Of a stretch of 64,000 nucleotides of DNA, positions 36,773 through 49,619 are shown piece by piece. The position numbers were made by a program, and so were the translations under genes. Below the pieces are notes generated by a model. The model made no database searches, was not told where the DNA came from, and was given only the letters and a program-made list of their open reading frames with translations. The stretch is from positions 158,501-222,500 of the forward strand of contig JAQGDQ010000194.1 of assembly GCA_030141605.1 (NCBI GenBank). Direction: 5' to 3'. Every line of letters begins with the position of its first letter. The stretch's first letter is position 1. The stretch is from Tubiluchus corallicola (taxonomy: Eukaryota; Priapulida; Priapulimorpha; Priapulimorphida; Tubiluchidae).

Positions 36773-38285
36773 CAGGGGTTCTCAATCTTTTATTGACAGC
36801 GACCCCTTTCAAGAACCCTGCATCATATCACGACCCCACGAAAAACATAATCACATTTTATACTGTTAAACATCATTATCATTTGCTTTATTCATTTATT
36901 AAGTTTAACTTACTATTCAACCAATTATTAAATGAGTGATTGTTTCATAAATTAATTAATATGATGGTTGCGCCTGTTTCTAGTTTTCTAATGCGTGTCT
37001 CAATGCCACTTAGCGCAACAATCATGTCCGATTCTATTTCAAGCCGATCTCTGTATTTCATTTTCATAACAACCATTGTAGAAAACATCTGTTCAAATAA
37101 GTAAGATGAAGGGTACGACATTAGGAAACTTACTGCCTTCATGGATAGACCTGGATAGGATTCACGCATTTCGCACCAGCATTTGAAAAAGGACAGTATC
37201 CTGCTTCACTCACGAGCTCCTCTTGAGCACACTAATACAATTTAGCCAACCAGTCGCTGGACTCCAGCATTGCCACCCATTCATACATGGGTGTACCCAA
37301 AAAATTGTTAAACGTCTGTTCAAATAAGTAAGATAAAGGTTACGACATTAGGAACCTTACTGCCTTCATGAATAGACCTCAGAATCCTGCTTCGATCACG
37401 AGCTCCTCTTGAGCACACTAATACAATTTAGCCAACCAGTCGCTAGACTCCAGCATTTCCACCCATTCACACATGGGTATACCCAAAAAATTGTTAAACG
37501 TCTGTTCAAATAAGTAAGATAAAAGTTACGACATTAGGAACCTTACTGCCTTCATGAATAGACCTCAGAATCCTGCTTCGATCATGAGCTCCTCTTGAGC
37601 ACACTAATACAATTTAGCCAACCAGTCGCTAGACTCCAGCATTTCCACCCATTCATATATGGGTATACCCAAAAAATTGTTAAACGTCTGTTCAAATAAG
37701 TAAGATAAAGGGTACGACATTAGGAACCTTACTGCTTTCATGAATAGACCTCAGAATCCTGCTTCACTCACGAGCTCCTCTTGAGCACACTAATACAATT
37801 TAGCCAACCAGTCACTGGATTCCAGCATTGCCACCCATTCATACATGGGTGTACCCAAAAAATTGTTATAATTCTTCATGTAACTCGTAAACACATAGAA
37901 TTAGGTTTCCTCACGATAACCATCAAAACCAGCACAGAAGAGTAACTTAATGTTATCATCTCATGGCAGAACAATCTAAATTCTTAATAATCTGCTGCTT
38001 AGAGCACTGGATTTGATGTGATTCATGATTTCGAATACTTGTGACAATACCTCCATGAGACTTACAGGCAATGTGCAAGCAGCAAGCACCTCCCTATGGA
38101 TCATGTAATGTATCATGAGCCCAGGAGAACCAGCTGCTGTACAAGGTTCTACTAGAAATAAACAAATCAAGGTACTTTCATTTTTTAACGGGAATTTCTC
38201 CTTAAAAATTAGACTTGACGCCAACATGTAACAGAGTGTTGTGTCTGGATAGTTGAAATTTTCTGCATAAGCCGATTTCATGCAA
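36773..38285 (-). mobile_element. hAT transposon remnant (ZBED/SCAND3-like)
   Basis: The terminus CAGGGGTTCTCAATCTTTT at 36773 is typical of hAT/Charlie-like elements. Read right to left, 38130-37978 has HYMIHREVLAACTLPVSLME then VFEIMNHIKSSALSSRL, as in ZBED5/SCAND3-type transposases. 37169-36945 has YPGLSMKAVSFLMSYPSSYL then KMKYRDRLEIESD and ALSGIETRI, the C-terminal hAT dimerisation region. Between them the coding part is disrupted by tandem copies (37081-37867). The far terminus beyond 38285 was not found. It lies inside the intron between WAP and Tg exons of the inhibitor gene, on the same strand. Confidence 0.75.
37081..37867. repeat. Four tandem units of about 186 bp inside the hAT element
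   Basis: Three exact-length 186-bp units start at 37310, 37496 and 37682 (each AAACGTCTGTTCAAATAAGT). A first unit at 37081-37309 is 229 bp because it keeps 43 bp (TGGATAGGATTCACGCATTT and on) that the others lack. The first unit is the original transposase sequence. The others are copies of a deleted version. Confidence 0.95.
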
Positions 38286-38632
38286 TTGATACCGTATATT
38301 GTTACAGTACAAACATTGCAATTACTGAAAGCTTTTTTCTTTTTTTTTGCTCAAAAATCGATTTGTTAATTTGTCTAATATAAACATTTCATACATTATT
38401 TTGCATAAAAATCTAGTGTGTTAGGAAAGAAGGCAACAAAAATTGTCAAACATCATGTAATCCCTGTTTAGTGAGAGCAGTTCTTCATGAACCCATGCAC
38501 AATGCAGGAAATACTTACAGTCCTGAAGAAGTTAAACAGTCCAACTGTGCGGTACTTCGGCTTGCATTTTGCCATACATATACCAGAAATAAATACAAAA
38601 TTCAAAAATCAAAAAACTGAAAATACAAATAC

Positions 38633-38779
38633 CTCTTGCAGGCTTAAAACAAACAGCACCACACTTGGTAAAGTTGCAACACTTTTCTAACATTGGACAG
38701 TCATCATCGGTTTCGCATTGTTTTGTTGGACAGTTCTGCTCATCAAAGTAGCTTTCATGAAGACAATGACTATCTCTGA
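38633..38779 (-). CDS. Exon: WAP domain (inhibitor gene, module 4)
   Basis: 147 bp, phase 1 at both ends. The acceptor is TATGTGAAG and the donor is GTATTT after CCTGCAAGAG. It codes a whey-acidic-protein four-disulfide core: HCLHESYFDEQNCPTKQC, then DDDCPMLEKCC, then FTKCGAVCF. All eight cysteines are present with normal spacing, including the CC pair. WAP modules are secreted and many inhibit serine proteases. The same length and much of the sequence (CPTKQC.T.DDC, E.CC.FT.CG.VCF) recur in the exon at 56631, so the two arose by duplication. Next downstream is the Tg exon at 36176. Confidence 0.88.
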
Positions 38780-39534
38780 CTTCACATAAAAAATAAAAAT
38801 GCACAACTTTAGTGCACTTGTTAAAGCAATTAACTTCCCTTCCTCACTGATTAGCTATGAAAAATTGCTTCACTACTTAAATAAGTACTTAAAAGGCTTG
38901 GTATTTACTTAGAAAATCTCACTTTAAGGTACGCTGTTTAATTTTTCAGGGTCCTCTACAACTGGCTCTATAATGCAACAACAAGAGGGACTTATGCTGT
39001 ATTTCTTTTTGCACAACGTCCCTAAAAGACGTAAACATCTTTTATGGTAGGACCAGATCCTAGTTCATTTTTACAATAATCCTCTCAGATGAAAAATTTT
39101 AACAGGTATCACAATCACTATCAGACGTATGTAAACATCTTTCGAGCGATATGATACATATTGTTTGCAAAGTGGATTTCTTGGTGCTCGAATGGCCGAC
39201 GATACACCCATTACCATTCCTTTATTTTTCACAGTTGACTTATACTGTGATTTGTATTTAACAAGAGTACTTACATCATGAATAAAATAAAAAACAAATT
39301 ACGAAATCATAACAGCAATTTCAACAATATAAAAATTAGATGGTTAAATTCTCAGGATGTGCCAAAGCAGAGTGTGTCAATAAATTGAGCCACTGCATTA
39401 ATGCTATCCCAAAATACTGTTCAAGAAATCATATATTGTACTTTATTGACAAGTAATAAAATTTACATTCACAGTACTTTTTCCACAGAAAAAACATTCC
39501 TAAAAATAACAACTTCCCTGACAAAAAATTGGCA

Positions 39535-39635
39535 AAATTTTTTTTCACAGAAACGTTTTTAGCAGAAAATATTTTTCTGTGAAAACTTGTTTCACAAAAA
39601 AGTATTTACCAGAAATATTTTTAACAGAAAACTCG
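39535..39635. repeat. Degenerate ACAGAAAATATTTTT phrase repeat
   Basis: About five units such as CACAGAAACGTTTTTAGCAG, AAAATATTTTTCTGTG and CCAGAAATATTTTTAACAGA in tandem, some inverted. Confidence 0.5.
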
Positions 39636-40049
39636 CAGTTGCGTTTTTAATTGTAAGATCTGCTACTTTAGCAGGATAAAGCCTTTATTTTTTGTTTGCC
39701 TCTCCCTCTCTACTTTCTTCTTTTCTGACCCCTTTCATCATTTCCTTCAAAAAACAGTCAGAATGTACTTAATTCATGTTATTATTTGAGCTGTCACACA
39801 TTGCATCTTAATTTATAGCATTAAATTTGAATCAGTTTGCATTAAATCTTCTGCCATAAAATCATCACAAATTTAACAGAACAAAATAATTTGAATCTAG
39901 AAAATGAAAACACTGATGTTGGAATCCATATAATAAATACATCACTCAATAAATTATGCACCTTCATAAGATTTTTGAAAACTATGTACTCCCAATTTCC
40001 AAAAAAGAAATATAATGAAACAGTCATCAAAATATAATGCTATTAAAAT

Positions 40050-40390
40050 AAGGTCATCAATTCAGCGTGAAACGAAAACTCTTAATCTTTATCAATTTAA
40101 AAAAGCATCAAAGAATTACCTACTACAATGGTATAATTAACTCACAATTTTACTCATCCTGATCTTAAGTTACTAAGAAAACTTATTTTGTTCTAATGTA
40201 CGTTATAACTGATGAAAATACTATGCAATGTTAATTGTCAATTGTTTCACTTATCTGGAGGAGGACTCGAAAGCTCAATGCTCCTTCCTCGTCCTCACAG
40301 TAACTCGCTTAGTTTTTTTTTCAATGTAATATCAATTTGTAAGTATGTTTGAGTTGCTGTGGAATAAATTCATAATTCAAATAATTCAAA
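40050..40390 (+). pseudogene. Probable LINE 3' end fragment
   Basis: One frame reads TLNLYQFKKASKNYLLQW, like the C-terminal end of CR1/L2 ORF2. It is followed by a GAGGAGGACTCGAAAGCTCA type 3' region and an ATTCAAATAATTCAAA tail. Confidence 0.45.
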
Positions 40391-41253
40391 AAGAAAAAAA
40401 TGAGGAAGATATATTATAAAGCATTGAAATTTGTCTTTAATGATTAGCTGTGCTTCTACATGCAACTTAACAACAGTCTGGCACATAAGCCCTGATTGAT
40501 GAACGTCAGAATTTTCTTGGGGTTGAAGCATTTACACACTTGTGCAAAACCGGACTCTCCAGGCTGGAAAACACTTTCAGGATTAAAAGTCAGCACTACA
40601 GTCAGAGATTAGTAAATAATCTAGAAATTCCTAGATTTTCAATAGTGTTTAATTTATTTTTTTCAAAATATTTGAAAAACGTCTCATGTGAATGTCAGTG
40701 CTGCACAACATGTTGTACACTATCCGTTTCATATGCCAAATCATCTAAGGTACTTCTTAGTATTGTAATTGTACACTGACTTTTAAATTTATCAACATTT
40801 AGCTTTACTGTAAAAACCTATTATATTGCTAGTTCAGCATTCAATTGGCCTGAAAAACTTACGTAACGATCTTTTCATTTTTAATTATAATGTTAACTGA
40901 AACAATTTGTGATGCACACAATCAGGAAATCTTGCATACCCACATTAAACACAATATAACTTGCAAATATATTTTACTGTTCCTAACAAAGTGTGTACTG
41001 CTGGCCACAGGTGACAGCTCTGTAGCTGTAAACTGGGGTATCTCGTACATTGTGTGCACTGTATTAGAACTTTTCATTTTGTTTTATTTTTTCAACAGGT
41101 CGGAAAACAGCAATTGGCAATGTTGTCTTTTGTAAAATTTATCAATAAATAAAATTTTTGCTATTGCTACTACTACTACCGCATCTGTATTACTGAAGTA
41201 TTTTATCCTTTGCCAAAATGCTGCCTGTCTTGCATTTACCAACTTATCTACTC

Positions 41254-41314
41254 AGTAGTAGTAGTGGTAGTGGTGGTTGTGGTGGTGGTGGCGGCAGTAG
41301 TGGTAGTGGCTGTG

Positions 41315-41387
<73 letters not shown>

Positions 41388-41404
41388 CAGTAGTAGTAGT
41401 AGTA
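41254..41404. repeat. (TAG/GTA)n microsatellite
   Basis: About 150 bp of AGT/GGT trinucleotides. The first third has GGT/GGC variants and the rest is nearly pure AGT. Open poly-Val, poly-Ser and poly-Thr frames come only from the repeat. Confidence 0.95.
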
Positions 41405-41859
41405 CTAAAGTAAAAAAAATTGATAAATTTTAAAGTCAATTTGGAAAAGTCAAAACCTAATTTTTTCTAATTTCTTCTGTCCTAAAACAGTTGCACATAA
41501 CATGGTTTTAGTTTGCACACTCCCACAGGTGCATCAACTCTAATTAGGGGCTTGACCAGCAACCATTCGCTATTGCCGGCCAGGGAGAAGAAGGATGTAA
41601 ACTATACGTTAATAGTTGTCTGACATTTTGTCGATTAGAGTGTGCATATTATGTACTACGAATATTGGACTCAAACTGACGAAGTTTCTAAATTTTGTAC
41701 ACTGCAACCGTCGAACTGATTCTTTGTGTTTTGTGATGTCTGGTTCTATGTGATCTGCAGCTAAAACTGCATGCAAATATCTGGCACTAGGTGTTCGATG
41801 TTACACAAAACCAAAATTTTATAAAAGGGTCATCCTCATGTCACTTCTCTCTGCAAATT

Positions 41860-43810
41860 TTTTGGCAAAAAATTTTACTGTTTATTTTTAATGAATGCGA
41901 CCACAAAAGGCAATCCATCTTCTAGTATCGCAAAATCGTGAACTCCTAATAATGCTTTAATCACTGTTAAATACGCTGATTGTGCTACATAAGAAATTTG
42001 CAAGATCGATCCTTTTGAACTGCACAGGTCCATATTCTTAGCAACAAAAGCAATAAATTTGGCCACAAGACTTTGCTTAATTACAAAATGTTCGTTTACG
42101 GATCATTCTGCAGAACATTCTTGGGTGAACACAGCTCCCATAGAGACCTAAGAATTACACTCAAATCGTGACAACACAGTGCTATCTTATCATACTCTGT
42201 TTCGTTTATGACCAAGAATTTTATTTCACTCAGGTTAATTTCCATGCCTGAGCTTTTACAAATATTGTACAGCATGCTGAACTTGACTTCACATTGCTGG
42301 TGATTAGAAGTAAATAAAACAATGGCACCCATTATTCCATGAGTAACCATCGGGCAAAAAAGGCGCTTCGAATCCGCTACAAATTCATTTACATAGACCG
42401 TGAAAAGAAAACAACTAGTGGGGGAACGTTGAGGGATACCAGTAGCGATAGATACTATTGCAGCTCCCAAAATAAGTTTCGCATCCGCATAAAGAGTGGA
42501 TATTGCAGCAAGCATAAAATAGCGGCATCCTAGCCTAAGTAACAATCTAATGAAATCACGTCTAGGCACCTTATCATACGCCTTTGAAAAAGCTATGTAA
42601 ATGATAAACAACTGACAGACTTTGTATTGTATGTAATCAATTAAAAGTCATAATCCTATTATATTCTCCGTACACTCACGTCCTTTTGTGCTCCTGCCTG
42701 TTCTCTTTCTGGTAAAAACCATAGTTCCAGTCTCTAACACAACATTAAATCAAACAGCTCAGCAAATGTGTCCATAATGGCTATAACTCTATAATTTCCC
42801 CAGCACAATCGAGCCTTTCTTGAAGATAACTACAAGTCTGGAAGCTGTCAATGCAGCCGGATATCTCATGGTTTGAAAAACGGATTAAATAAAATCACGT
42901 GAAACAGTAACCATAGAACTTTCAGGGCTTTAAGAAGCCCTGGAGAGATATCTAATGTCTTGCCACTCTTATCTGCTTTGGTAGTCTTTATGGCATCTTG
43001 TATTTCTCTTGGCAAGAATGGGCTGTCCAATACAGGAACATGCGGTGCATCAATTGGAGGCGGATCCATTATTTCAGCAGTATCCGGACCAAAAAGTTTT
43101 GCGAAGTAATCCTTGAAATCGCTATCTGAAGGCCTTCAATTTATTTCTTCTTCTCTCACTGATCCATTCCATATGATGTGATTCACAATTCTTTTAAATC
43201 GTTACATTGGGCTAACTGTGACCACTTATCTCGGCCCTGTGTAAATGACGGTGTAGGCTGCACAGTTCGACAATGCTCTAGGCCAAAACAGAAAACTTTA
43301 TCTATATCAGGGAAAACAGTATCAACATTTGTGTAGCTATAAACGTCTAGAGGGTCATATCTCCCAATTAACTGCTCAAACTGCTGTAATGTCTTTCCAC
43401 TTTACATGCTTTGCTGATATGGATGGAATTGTACAATAATTACTAAAATTTCCCAATTTCGTCGCTCTCTTCTCCAACTTTTCTAGTAAAAAATCCAATG
43501 ATGCTAGATGTTCAAATAAGAGTTACGCTGATAGATGCATGATTAGATGACAAACAAAAATCTGGAGTTATACGAAATGCATACTCCGAGGGAAGCAACG
43601 GGGGAGACACATAACAATGATATAATTCTGAAATCCAGCGATCCTCTCTGCTTGCATGCAAGATAGTTCTGAAACTGAAAACACCCGAAAAAAATTTCAG
43701 GCAAAAATAAATGAAATTCTCTTCATTAATGTTCACAAACAGTATTTTGTTTTTCAAACAGTCAGTGATAAAAACATCTGACCCGGTATTTATTTGTACC
43801 ACCACTAGTA
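41860..43810 (-). pseudogene. Decayed LINE, endonuclease end to reverse transcriptase C-terminus
   Basis: Read right to left. 43805-43512 looks like the end of an endonuclease (SNHASISVTL). 43069-42866 has PFLPREIQDAIKTTKADKSG, the segment before the reverse transcriptase. 42611-42096 has FSKAYDKVPRRDFIRLLLRL, then GIPQRSPTSCFLFTVYVNEF, with the QGSP box altered to QRSP. The YxDD box is not intact. 42066-41875 has KFIAFVAKN and ALLGVHDFAIL, the post-RT region. Stops and shifts separate them. It lies in the large intron of the inhibitor gene, on the same strand. Confidence 0.7.
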
Positions 43811-44739
43811 AGAACGCTAAAACCAGGAAAACAAGAGCACATGCCAGTTTTTATCTCATTAAGGCTAGTAATATCTTTGTCCAACAGCAATCTTCTTACA
43901 TTTTGGTTGTCTAGTTTATTTTTTATACTGTTAATAATTCAAGTTATAATTTTTAAGTTTGCAAAGCTTTGTCCGCTTTCTGAAAATGCTGTTGCCACCG
44001 GTCAACAATGTTTCCATCAATTTTAATTTCTCATTTATTCTTATCAAATATAATGGTACATTGAGGGTTTTCACATTGGCGTTTTTAAAATTCTTTGTAT
44101 AAGTGTCCCCATTCTCTGCAAACACTCTGATGCTGATCTTCTTTTAGTTTTATTTTATCAAAGTATGCTTTACTCATTACTTCAGTGCGGGACTTAACAT
44201 TAGACAATGTAACCAGTAGAAGTCTGCTGGTTTGTCTGTACTCTAGCAGATGAGTGCAGGTAAACCCACAGTAATATTCATACAGTCAACAGTTCCGAAA
44301 ACGAGCTGCATTTTCTCCTCATCTGTGAAAGCAGGTAAAATTGGCAATCTTCATCAGAATGTTTTACTATCAGCTTACATGCTCTTTTATCGATGCAGAT
44401 TCTCTCAAAAAATATTTGTTACCCATTTACTATCTCTGAAAGTTTGTGACTTGCAACTATTAAGTTGCACTCGATATTTTATCTGTGTGAGCTCTGACAT
44501 CATTGTCAATCGCCATCATTGTCACATGTGTGGCTTTTCTATCAGAGTCTTGCTGCAGCATTTGGTTCATAATTGCACTCAACGATGGCTCGTTGTTGCC
44601 AGTACTAACAACTAGTAGACATAACTGCATGTGATATGTCGGCTATGTTGTGTTTCATCAGTTTATCAGGGCCCAAGGCTTTTAGGTCTCCTAGACATAT
44701 TTAAGATGTGTCCTAACAAACACTGACTTTAGAGGCCAC

Positions 44740-45010
44740 TTCTGGTATTATTACGGCTCATTCTGGCAATGCTGGCATAAAGTCAAACCTTAATTTGGCC
44801 AGTGATGATGTGCTGCTTCCTAGCCATAATATAGTTAACATTGCTGGCCCAGTACTGGTGCAGTTGCAGCATAGCTTTTATTGGACTGGGTGACTCAGAT
44901 GCTGGATAAGTTCAGGCAGACTTAACAGGGCCCGTGAGAGAATGCCACAAAATAGGTAACATTGCTGGCCCAGTACTGGCATAGTTGTGGCAGTGCCTGA
45001 CTGACAGCCG
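44740..45010. repeat. GCTGGCCCAGTACTGG repeat, cluster 1
   Basis: AACATTGCTGGCCCAGTACT occurs at 44839 and 44959 within a ~120-bp loose unit that also has a GGGTGACTCAGATGCTGG part. Confidence 0.6.
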
Positions 45011-46369
45011 TATCGGACAAATTTAATTATGTTAATAACAATGTGGGCGAGTACGGGCAATCAGCAATTGGCCTAGAACTGGCTAACAAGAATCGAGCCA
45101 TTAACGGATTCGCTATGACAAAAACAATTTCAAATTGTATACGAATATAATAATGTACATAATCACACACAATATGTCAGCAGACCAGACATTTCAAGTT
45201 AATTGAACCAATGTTAAACCGCATTTACTAACAATTACGATGTTGCATATTATCAAGTACTTATTGTCCCAAGAATACTAAAATTAAATGTTTAAGTTTA
45301 AATTTAAATTTTTAAGGTTTGTCATGGCCATGTAATTTAAGTTTAAAGTATGTATTCTTGCCAATAACTATATTTTCTTTTTTTATATAAGTATAGTAAA
45401 CTCACTCATTTAAAAGCATGATGTGAATAGGTAAAAAATTAAAATTTTTCTACATACTGAAATATAATTAAAAAGAATAAATCATACGTTTATATTAGAT
45501 GGTAATTGCTTAGGTGTAATTAGGAGTACTTGCCAAACTGGCTCATTTGAGAATTGTGCTTCCCAATTTCGCAGTACTAAAATTGTACCTCTTGTTTTTA
45601 ATGTTTTATGAAGACCCTGATACTAGTTTTGAAGTCTTAGTGCGTTTAACTATTACTGAATTAATGACAGTAATTGCTTGCAGTACTGTAGTGTTTTAGT
45701 ATTAACTATCTTAGGTGTAATACAAGGACTACTATAGTATAGTTGTATAGTAGTCCTTGGTATAATATTAAATTGAGAATTTATACAAAGTACTCAACGG
45801 GCATAATGAGGATCTCAAGGAGTGAACATCTTGTTTTTAGATGCAAATGGATGGATGGAAGACTTCCCTTGGAATAAACTTGAATTTGTTTGTAATAGCT
45901 GGATATGGATAATGGCTAGTTTTTGTCATCAATTTAGCTTGCATGCTAACAGTCATGTTTGTAATTATCTAAAAAAGTTAATAAGTATGATTGAATCACT
46001 CATTTCGGTTTTCAAAAAGATATTTTTATGATTGCTTACCAAACCTGTCTTTACTCAACTAAAAAAACATGTACGCAGCAAACTTCCTAGAGTAATTTTG
46101 ATTTGATAGGGACTTCAATATATGTAATGCGTCTTAATATTATCTGTTGTAATTATAACGACATGGCTCAACATTTAACTACATTGAAGACTGATTTTAT
46201 AAGAGTTTTATTTACTCTTTAAGAAATTCCATTTAATAAATTTATATGCCTTTTCATTGATGATTTGTATAGTTTTCTGCAAGAACTAGCCTACCTCGTG
46301 AGCTCATGCACAGTAAACTTTCGACTTCTTTTGCTGTCAGTACTGTATCAGAAACTGAAAGCGGGTTAT

Positions 46370-47005
46370 TGTGCCAGAATTGGCTGTATTAAGGATTCCA
46401 TTCAGGCAACCTAATTAAGCCAGCATTAAATCCTTATTGAGCCAGTATAGTATTTGTTTTCATTCTAGCTTTGTTCTCAGTACTATAATTCAACAGCTGC
46501 ATAATGAGCATTTGAGTTTGTATATGCACATGTGTTTATGGAACTACAATAAGTACAACTAGAACTTTATTAACTATCACTGCAGTTAATTGAACTCTAG
46601 TTTTATTAAATTGCAGTTGCATAAAAACATGGTGAGCACCTAATGCCCAATATTCGGTCATGGAATTACAGTACCAAGAACAAAGGTAGAAAAGAAAACA
46701 ATTACTATATTAGCTCAATAAGGCTTTAATGCTGGCTAAATTAGTTTGCCTGAATCAGGCCTTAACGCAGCCTTAATACAAACAATTCTGGTACAGTTAC
46801 TGGTTCCCTGCTGTGCTAGTGCTGGTTGCCTGAGTTGGGCCTTGATGAAACCTTAATAAAGCCAATTCTGGCATACCGACTATTCCATGCTGGGCCAGCG
46901 CTGGCTACCAGAATTTGTCAGTACAATTGTGGTGTGTAAACAGCTACTGGCCCTGTATTGGCAAGTTAATGACCCGATTACCAGTTTTTCCTTGCCTGTA
47001 CTGGG
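46370..47005. repeat. GCTGGCCCAGTACTGG repeat, cluster 2
   Basis: Loose units with CCTTAATAAAGCCAATTCTG, GGCCTTAACGCAGCCTTAAT, ATGCTGGGCCAGCGCTGG and GGCCCTGTATTGGCAAG. Related to cluster 1 and more diverged. Confidence 0.55.
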
Positions 47006-47330
47006 CCATACCATACATGCCAGAGGACTGGAGTGTTCATAATAATCAAGTGTCCCAGCATTAAGAAATTTACACAAGCTAGTGCAGCACTACTGATGAT
47101 TCGTAGTCTCGATGCACAATACTGTAGGCGTACAACTGTATTTTAGGCCTATTGCCATAATGTTATCCTTCAACGTTATAATGCCAAGCTAATGAGGCAT
47201 AACAGCATAAACTGTCAAATGGCCACACTAGGCTTTTTAATGTATCCGTCACAAAACAGTTCTTCGTTAATATTTGCTGAACTGTTTCACGTAGAAATTT
47301 ACAAAGTTCATAGTCAAGTTCATCATAAGA

Positions 47331-48109
47331 CTAGCAGAGACTCCGAAAAAAATATTGCGTACAAATACAATCATTATCAAAAATACGCGAACATCCTACC
47401 TAGTGTTTGTTTACTTACCTAACGCAAAGCCAGCAGCAGCTTTTACTGAATTAAAGTTATAAGATTATTGGTAGAGTATAATGGATGACGTCACAAAAAT
47501 GTCTTTGCGTCAGAAGTTTTCTAAGCGAAAATTGCGGAAAATAGAACAACTAATTAACTCGTCAGTACTCCTTTTGGTTGACGTGTCCTAAAATATAGCC
47601 CACGTCATCGTGTAGCCCTGTTCTTCCTCTTTCTAAAGAGCTATATATCTCTTTCCAAGAGTCCCATCAGGCGCCGCTAGAACGTTTTTTCCGCATGCTG
47701 TTTGGTCAAAATTTCGAAAAAATAGCGAGTTGGGTCTGAGAAAACGCCCGTTACAGGACGCCGTAGCCCTCTCGCAAATTCTAAATATGCCTATGACACC
47801 CACCGCTGAACGGGCTATATATCCATAGCCAGCACCACGCATGGCCCATTCCCGCAATTCCGGTCTTCAGATCTCAGACGTATAAATAAGTTTTGCAAAA
47901 AAACGGCCGAAAAATGGCTATTTTTGGAGGTTTTTCGCCCCCAGTTCCTCCTGGTGAGCCAGATTGAAAAAATAAACCCCCAATAGCACGACACTAGATC
48001 GAGACCTTTTGTTTGAGTATACCCGTCGCAAATGGTGCTGTCGTCGAAGTTGTAGCCTTGACTCTTATATATATATATATAAAACATTGTGCAGAATTAA
48101 TATTTACGA
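47331..48109 (-). mobile_element. Non-autonomous Helitron, diverged short copy
   Basis: Minus strand. The 3' end is CTAG at 47334-47331 (followed by T) with an eroded hairpin. The likely 5' end is TCGTAAATATTAATTCTGCA at 48109, preceded by A. The internal blocks match the short type: GATTGAAAAAATAAACCC.. region at 47960, the TTCAGCGGTGGGTG block at 47800, and CRE-like TGACGTCA at 47486. The 5' boundary is less certain than the others. Confidence 0.7.
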
Positions 48110-48720
48110 TAGCGCATTTGAAAATACATATTATGTGCCATCCACTTTACTATATACTATACACGATATTACTATCTAAAAACACTAAATACACAGAAAA
48201 GTTCATAGGCGTTGTAGCCATTTTTCATCACAGTTCAAAATTCATATTATATATATATATATATATGTATTATATGTATATAATACATATTAGCTAAAAA
48301 TAGCTTTAACTCATCTACTTTAAAACCTTCAAAAAGTGCACAAAATAAATTAGTTAAGATAAGTACTTTTGCTGGCTTTCCATCATGTCACTCCATCATT
48401 CATTAAAGTACAACTGTTAAAAATACACGACAACTTAACTGATAAAATTCATGTATCGATATAAAAACATTTTTTCCAAACATATTTAAACATTATTTTA
48501 AGCCACTTACTGAAGTCCACCAATACTTCACTAGATCAGCAAATAAGGGCTATATGCATACCCGCAGGGTATAACTTAATACATGGAAATAAGTAAAAAG
48601 GTTGCCAAAATGACTTGTTTCAAATTATGCTAAAAACTAGATGACTTACTCTTTCATATACTAATTACATAATTAATCCGTAATTGTCTATATTAGCAAA
48701 GAACTAACTATTATTATTAT

Positions 48721-48725
48721 TGTTA

Positions 48726-48773
<48 letters not shown>

Positions 48774-48791
48774 GTATTAGTATTATTATTA
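48721..48791. repeat. (ATT)n microsatellite, left side of Helitron array
   Basis: About 70 bp of ATT/TTA repeats with GTATTA variants. The last base, A at 48791, is the 5' target base. The same repeat resumes at 53791. Confidence 0.95.
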
Positions 48792-49619
48792 TCTCTTATA
48801 TTAATATTCTTGGTATATATATATATAAGATTCGAGGCTACAGCCCGGACGAGGGCACCATTTGCGGCGATCTATATATCAAACGAAAGGTCTCGATCTA
48901 GTGTCTTCTCATTGATGGTTTATTTTTCGAATCGGGCCCACCGGGAGGAACGGGGGGCGAAAAACCTCCAAAAATGGCCCTTTTTCGACCGTTTTTTGCA
49001 AAAAATTGCAAAAGTTATACGGCTGAGATGTAGAGAACTGGAACGGGCCGAGGGGGGTGCTGGGTATGGATAGCCCGTTCAGCGGTGGGTGTAGTAGGCA
49101 TATTTAGAATTCCCGAGAGGGCCAGGGCGCCCCGCAACGGGCGTTTTCCCGGACCCAACTCGCGATTTTTTCGAAATTTTGACCAAACAGCATGCGGGAA
49201 AAAACGTTTTAGCGTCGCCCGGTGGGACTCTGTGAAGGAGATATGGGGCTCTTTACAAAGTGGAAGGACAGGGCTACACGATGATGTGGGCTATATGTTA
49301 GGGCAGGTCCACCGAGAGGAGTACTAGCGAGTTAATTAGATGTTCTATTTTCGGCGATTTTCGCTTAGAAAACTGTCCTAACGCATTCCATTGTGCTGAC
49401 GTCATCCATTGTACTCTGCTGGCTTAATTCAGCAAAAAGCTGCTTTGCGTTAGTTAAACATACAGTAGGCACGAGTAAACGCTGCTACAGCCTACTGCGT
49501 TAGGTAAGTAGGCAGGATGTTACGGGCTTTGTGTTATAAATCAGGACTTGGTAGGACGTTTGCGTATTATTGATTACACGTGTATTTATACGCAAAATCT
49601 TTTGCGGGGCCTTTGCTAG
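48792..49619 (+). mobile_element. Helitron array, unit 1 (short type)
   Basis: The 5' end is TCTCTTATATTAATATTCTT, preceded by A. The 3' hairpin is CGCAAAATCTTTTGCG, then GGGCCTTTG and CTAG at 49616-49619. 828 bp. CRE-like TGACGTCA at 49397. No coding capacity. The next unit starts at the very next base. Confidence 0.92.

Larger units (their letters stand above)
38780..41859. other. Intron of the inhibitor gene, mostly unremarkable
   Basis: It holds an ACAGAAAATATTTTT-type phrase repeat at about 39535-39635, a LINE tail at 40050-40390 and a TAG microsatellite at 41254. No exon is seen. Confidence 0.45.
43811..47330. other. Intronic stretch with CTGG-rich dispersed repeats
   Basis: No exon is seen. 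Phrases of the type GCTGGCCCAGTACTGG occur twice at 44840-44980. Related CCAGAATTGG, TGGGCCAGCGCTGG and GCCTTAAT phrases occur at 46370-47000. Confidence 0.45.

Noticed and set aside
41210-41439. Poly-Val, poly-Ser and poly-Thr open frames
   Set aside because: Products of the TAG trinucleotide repeat.
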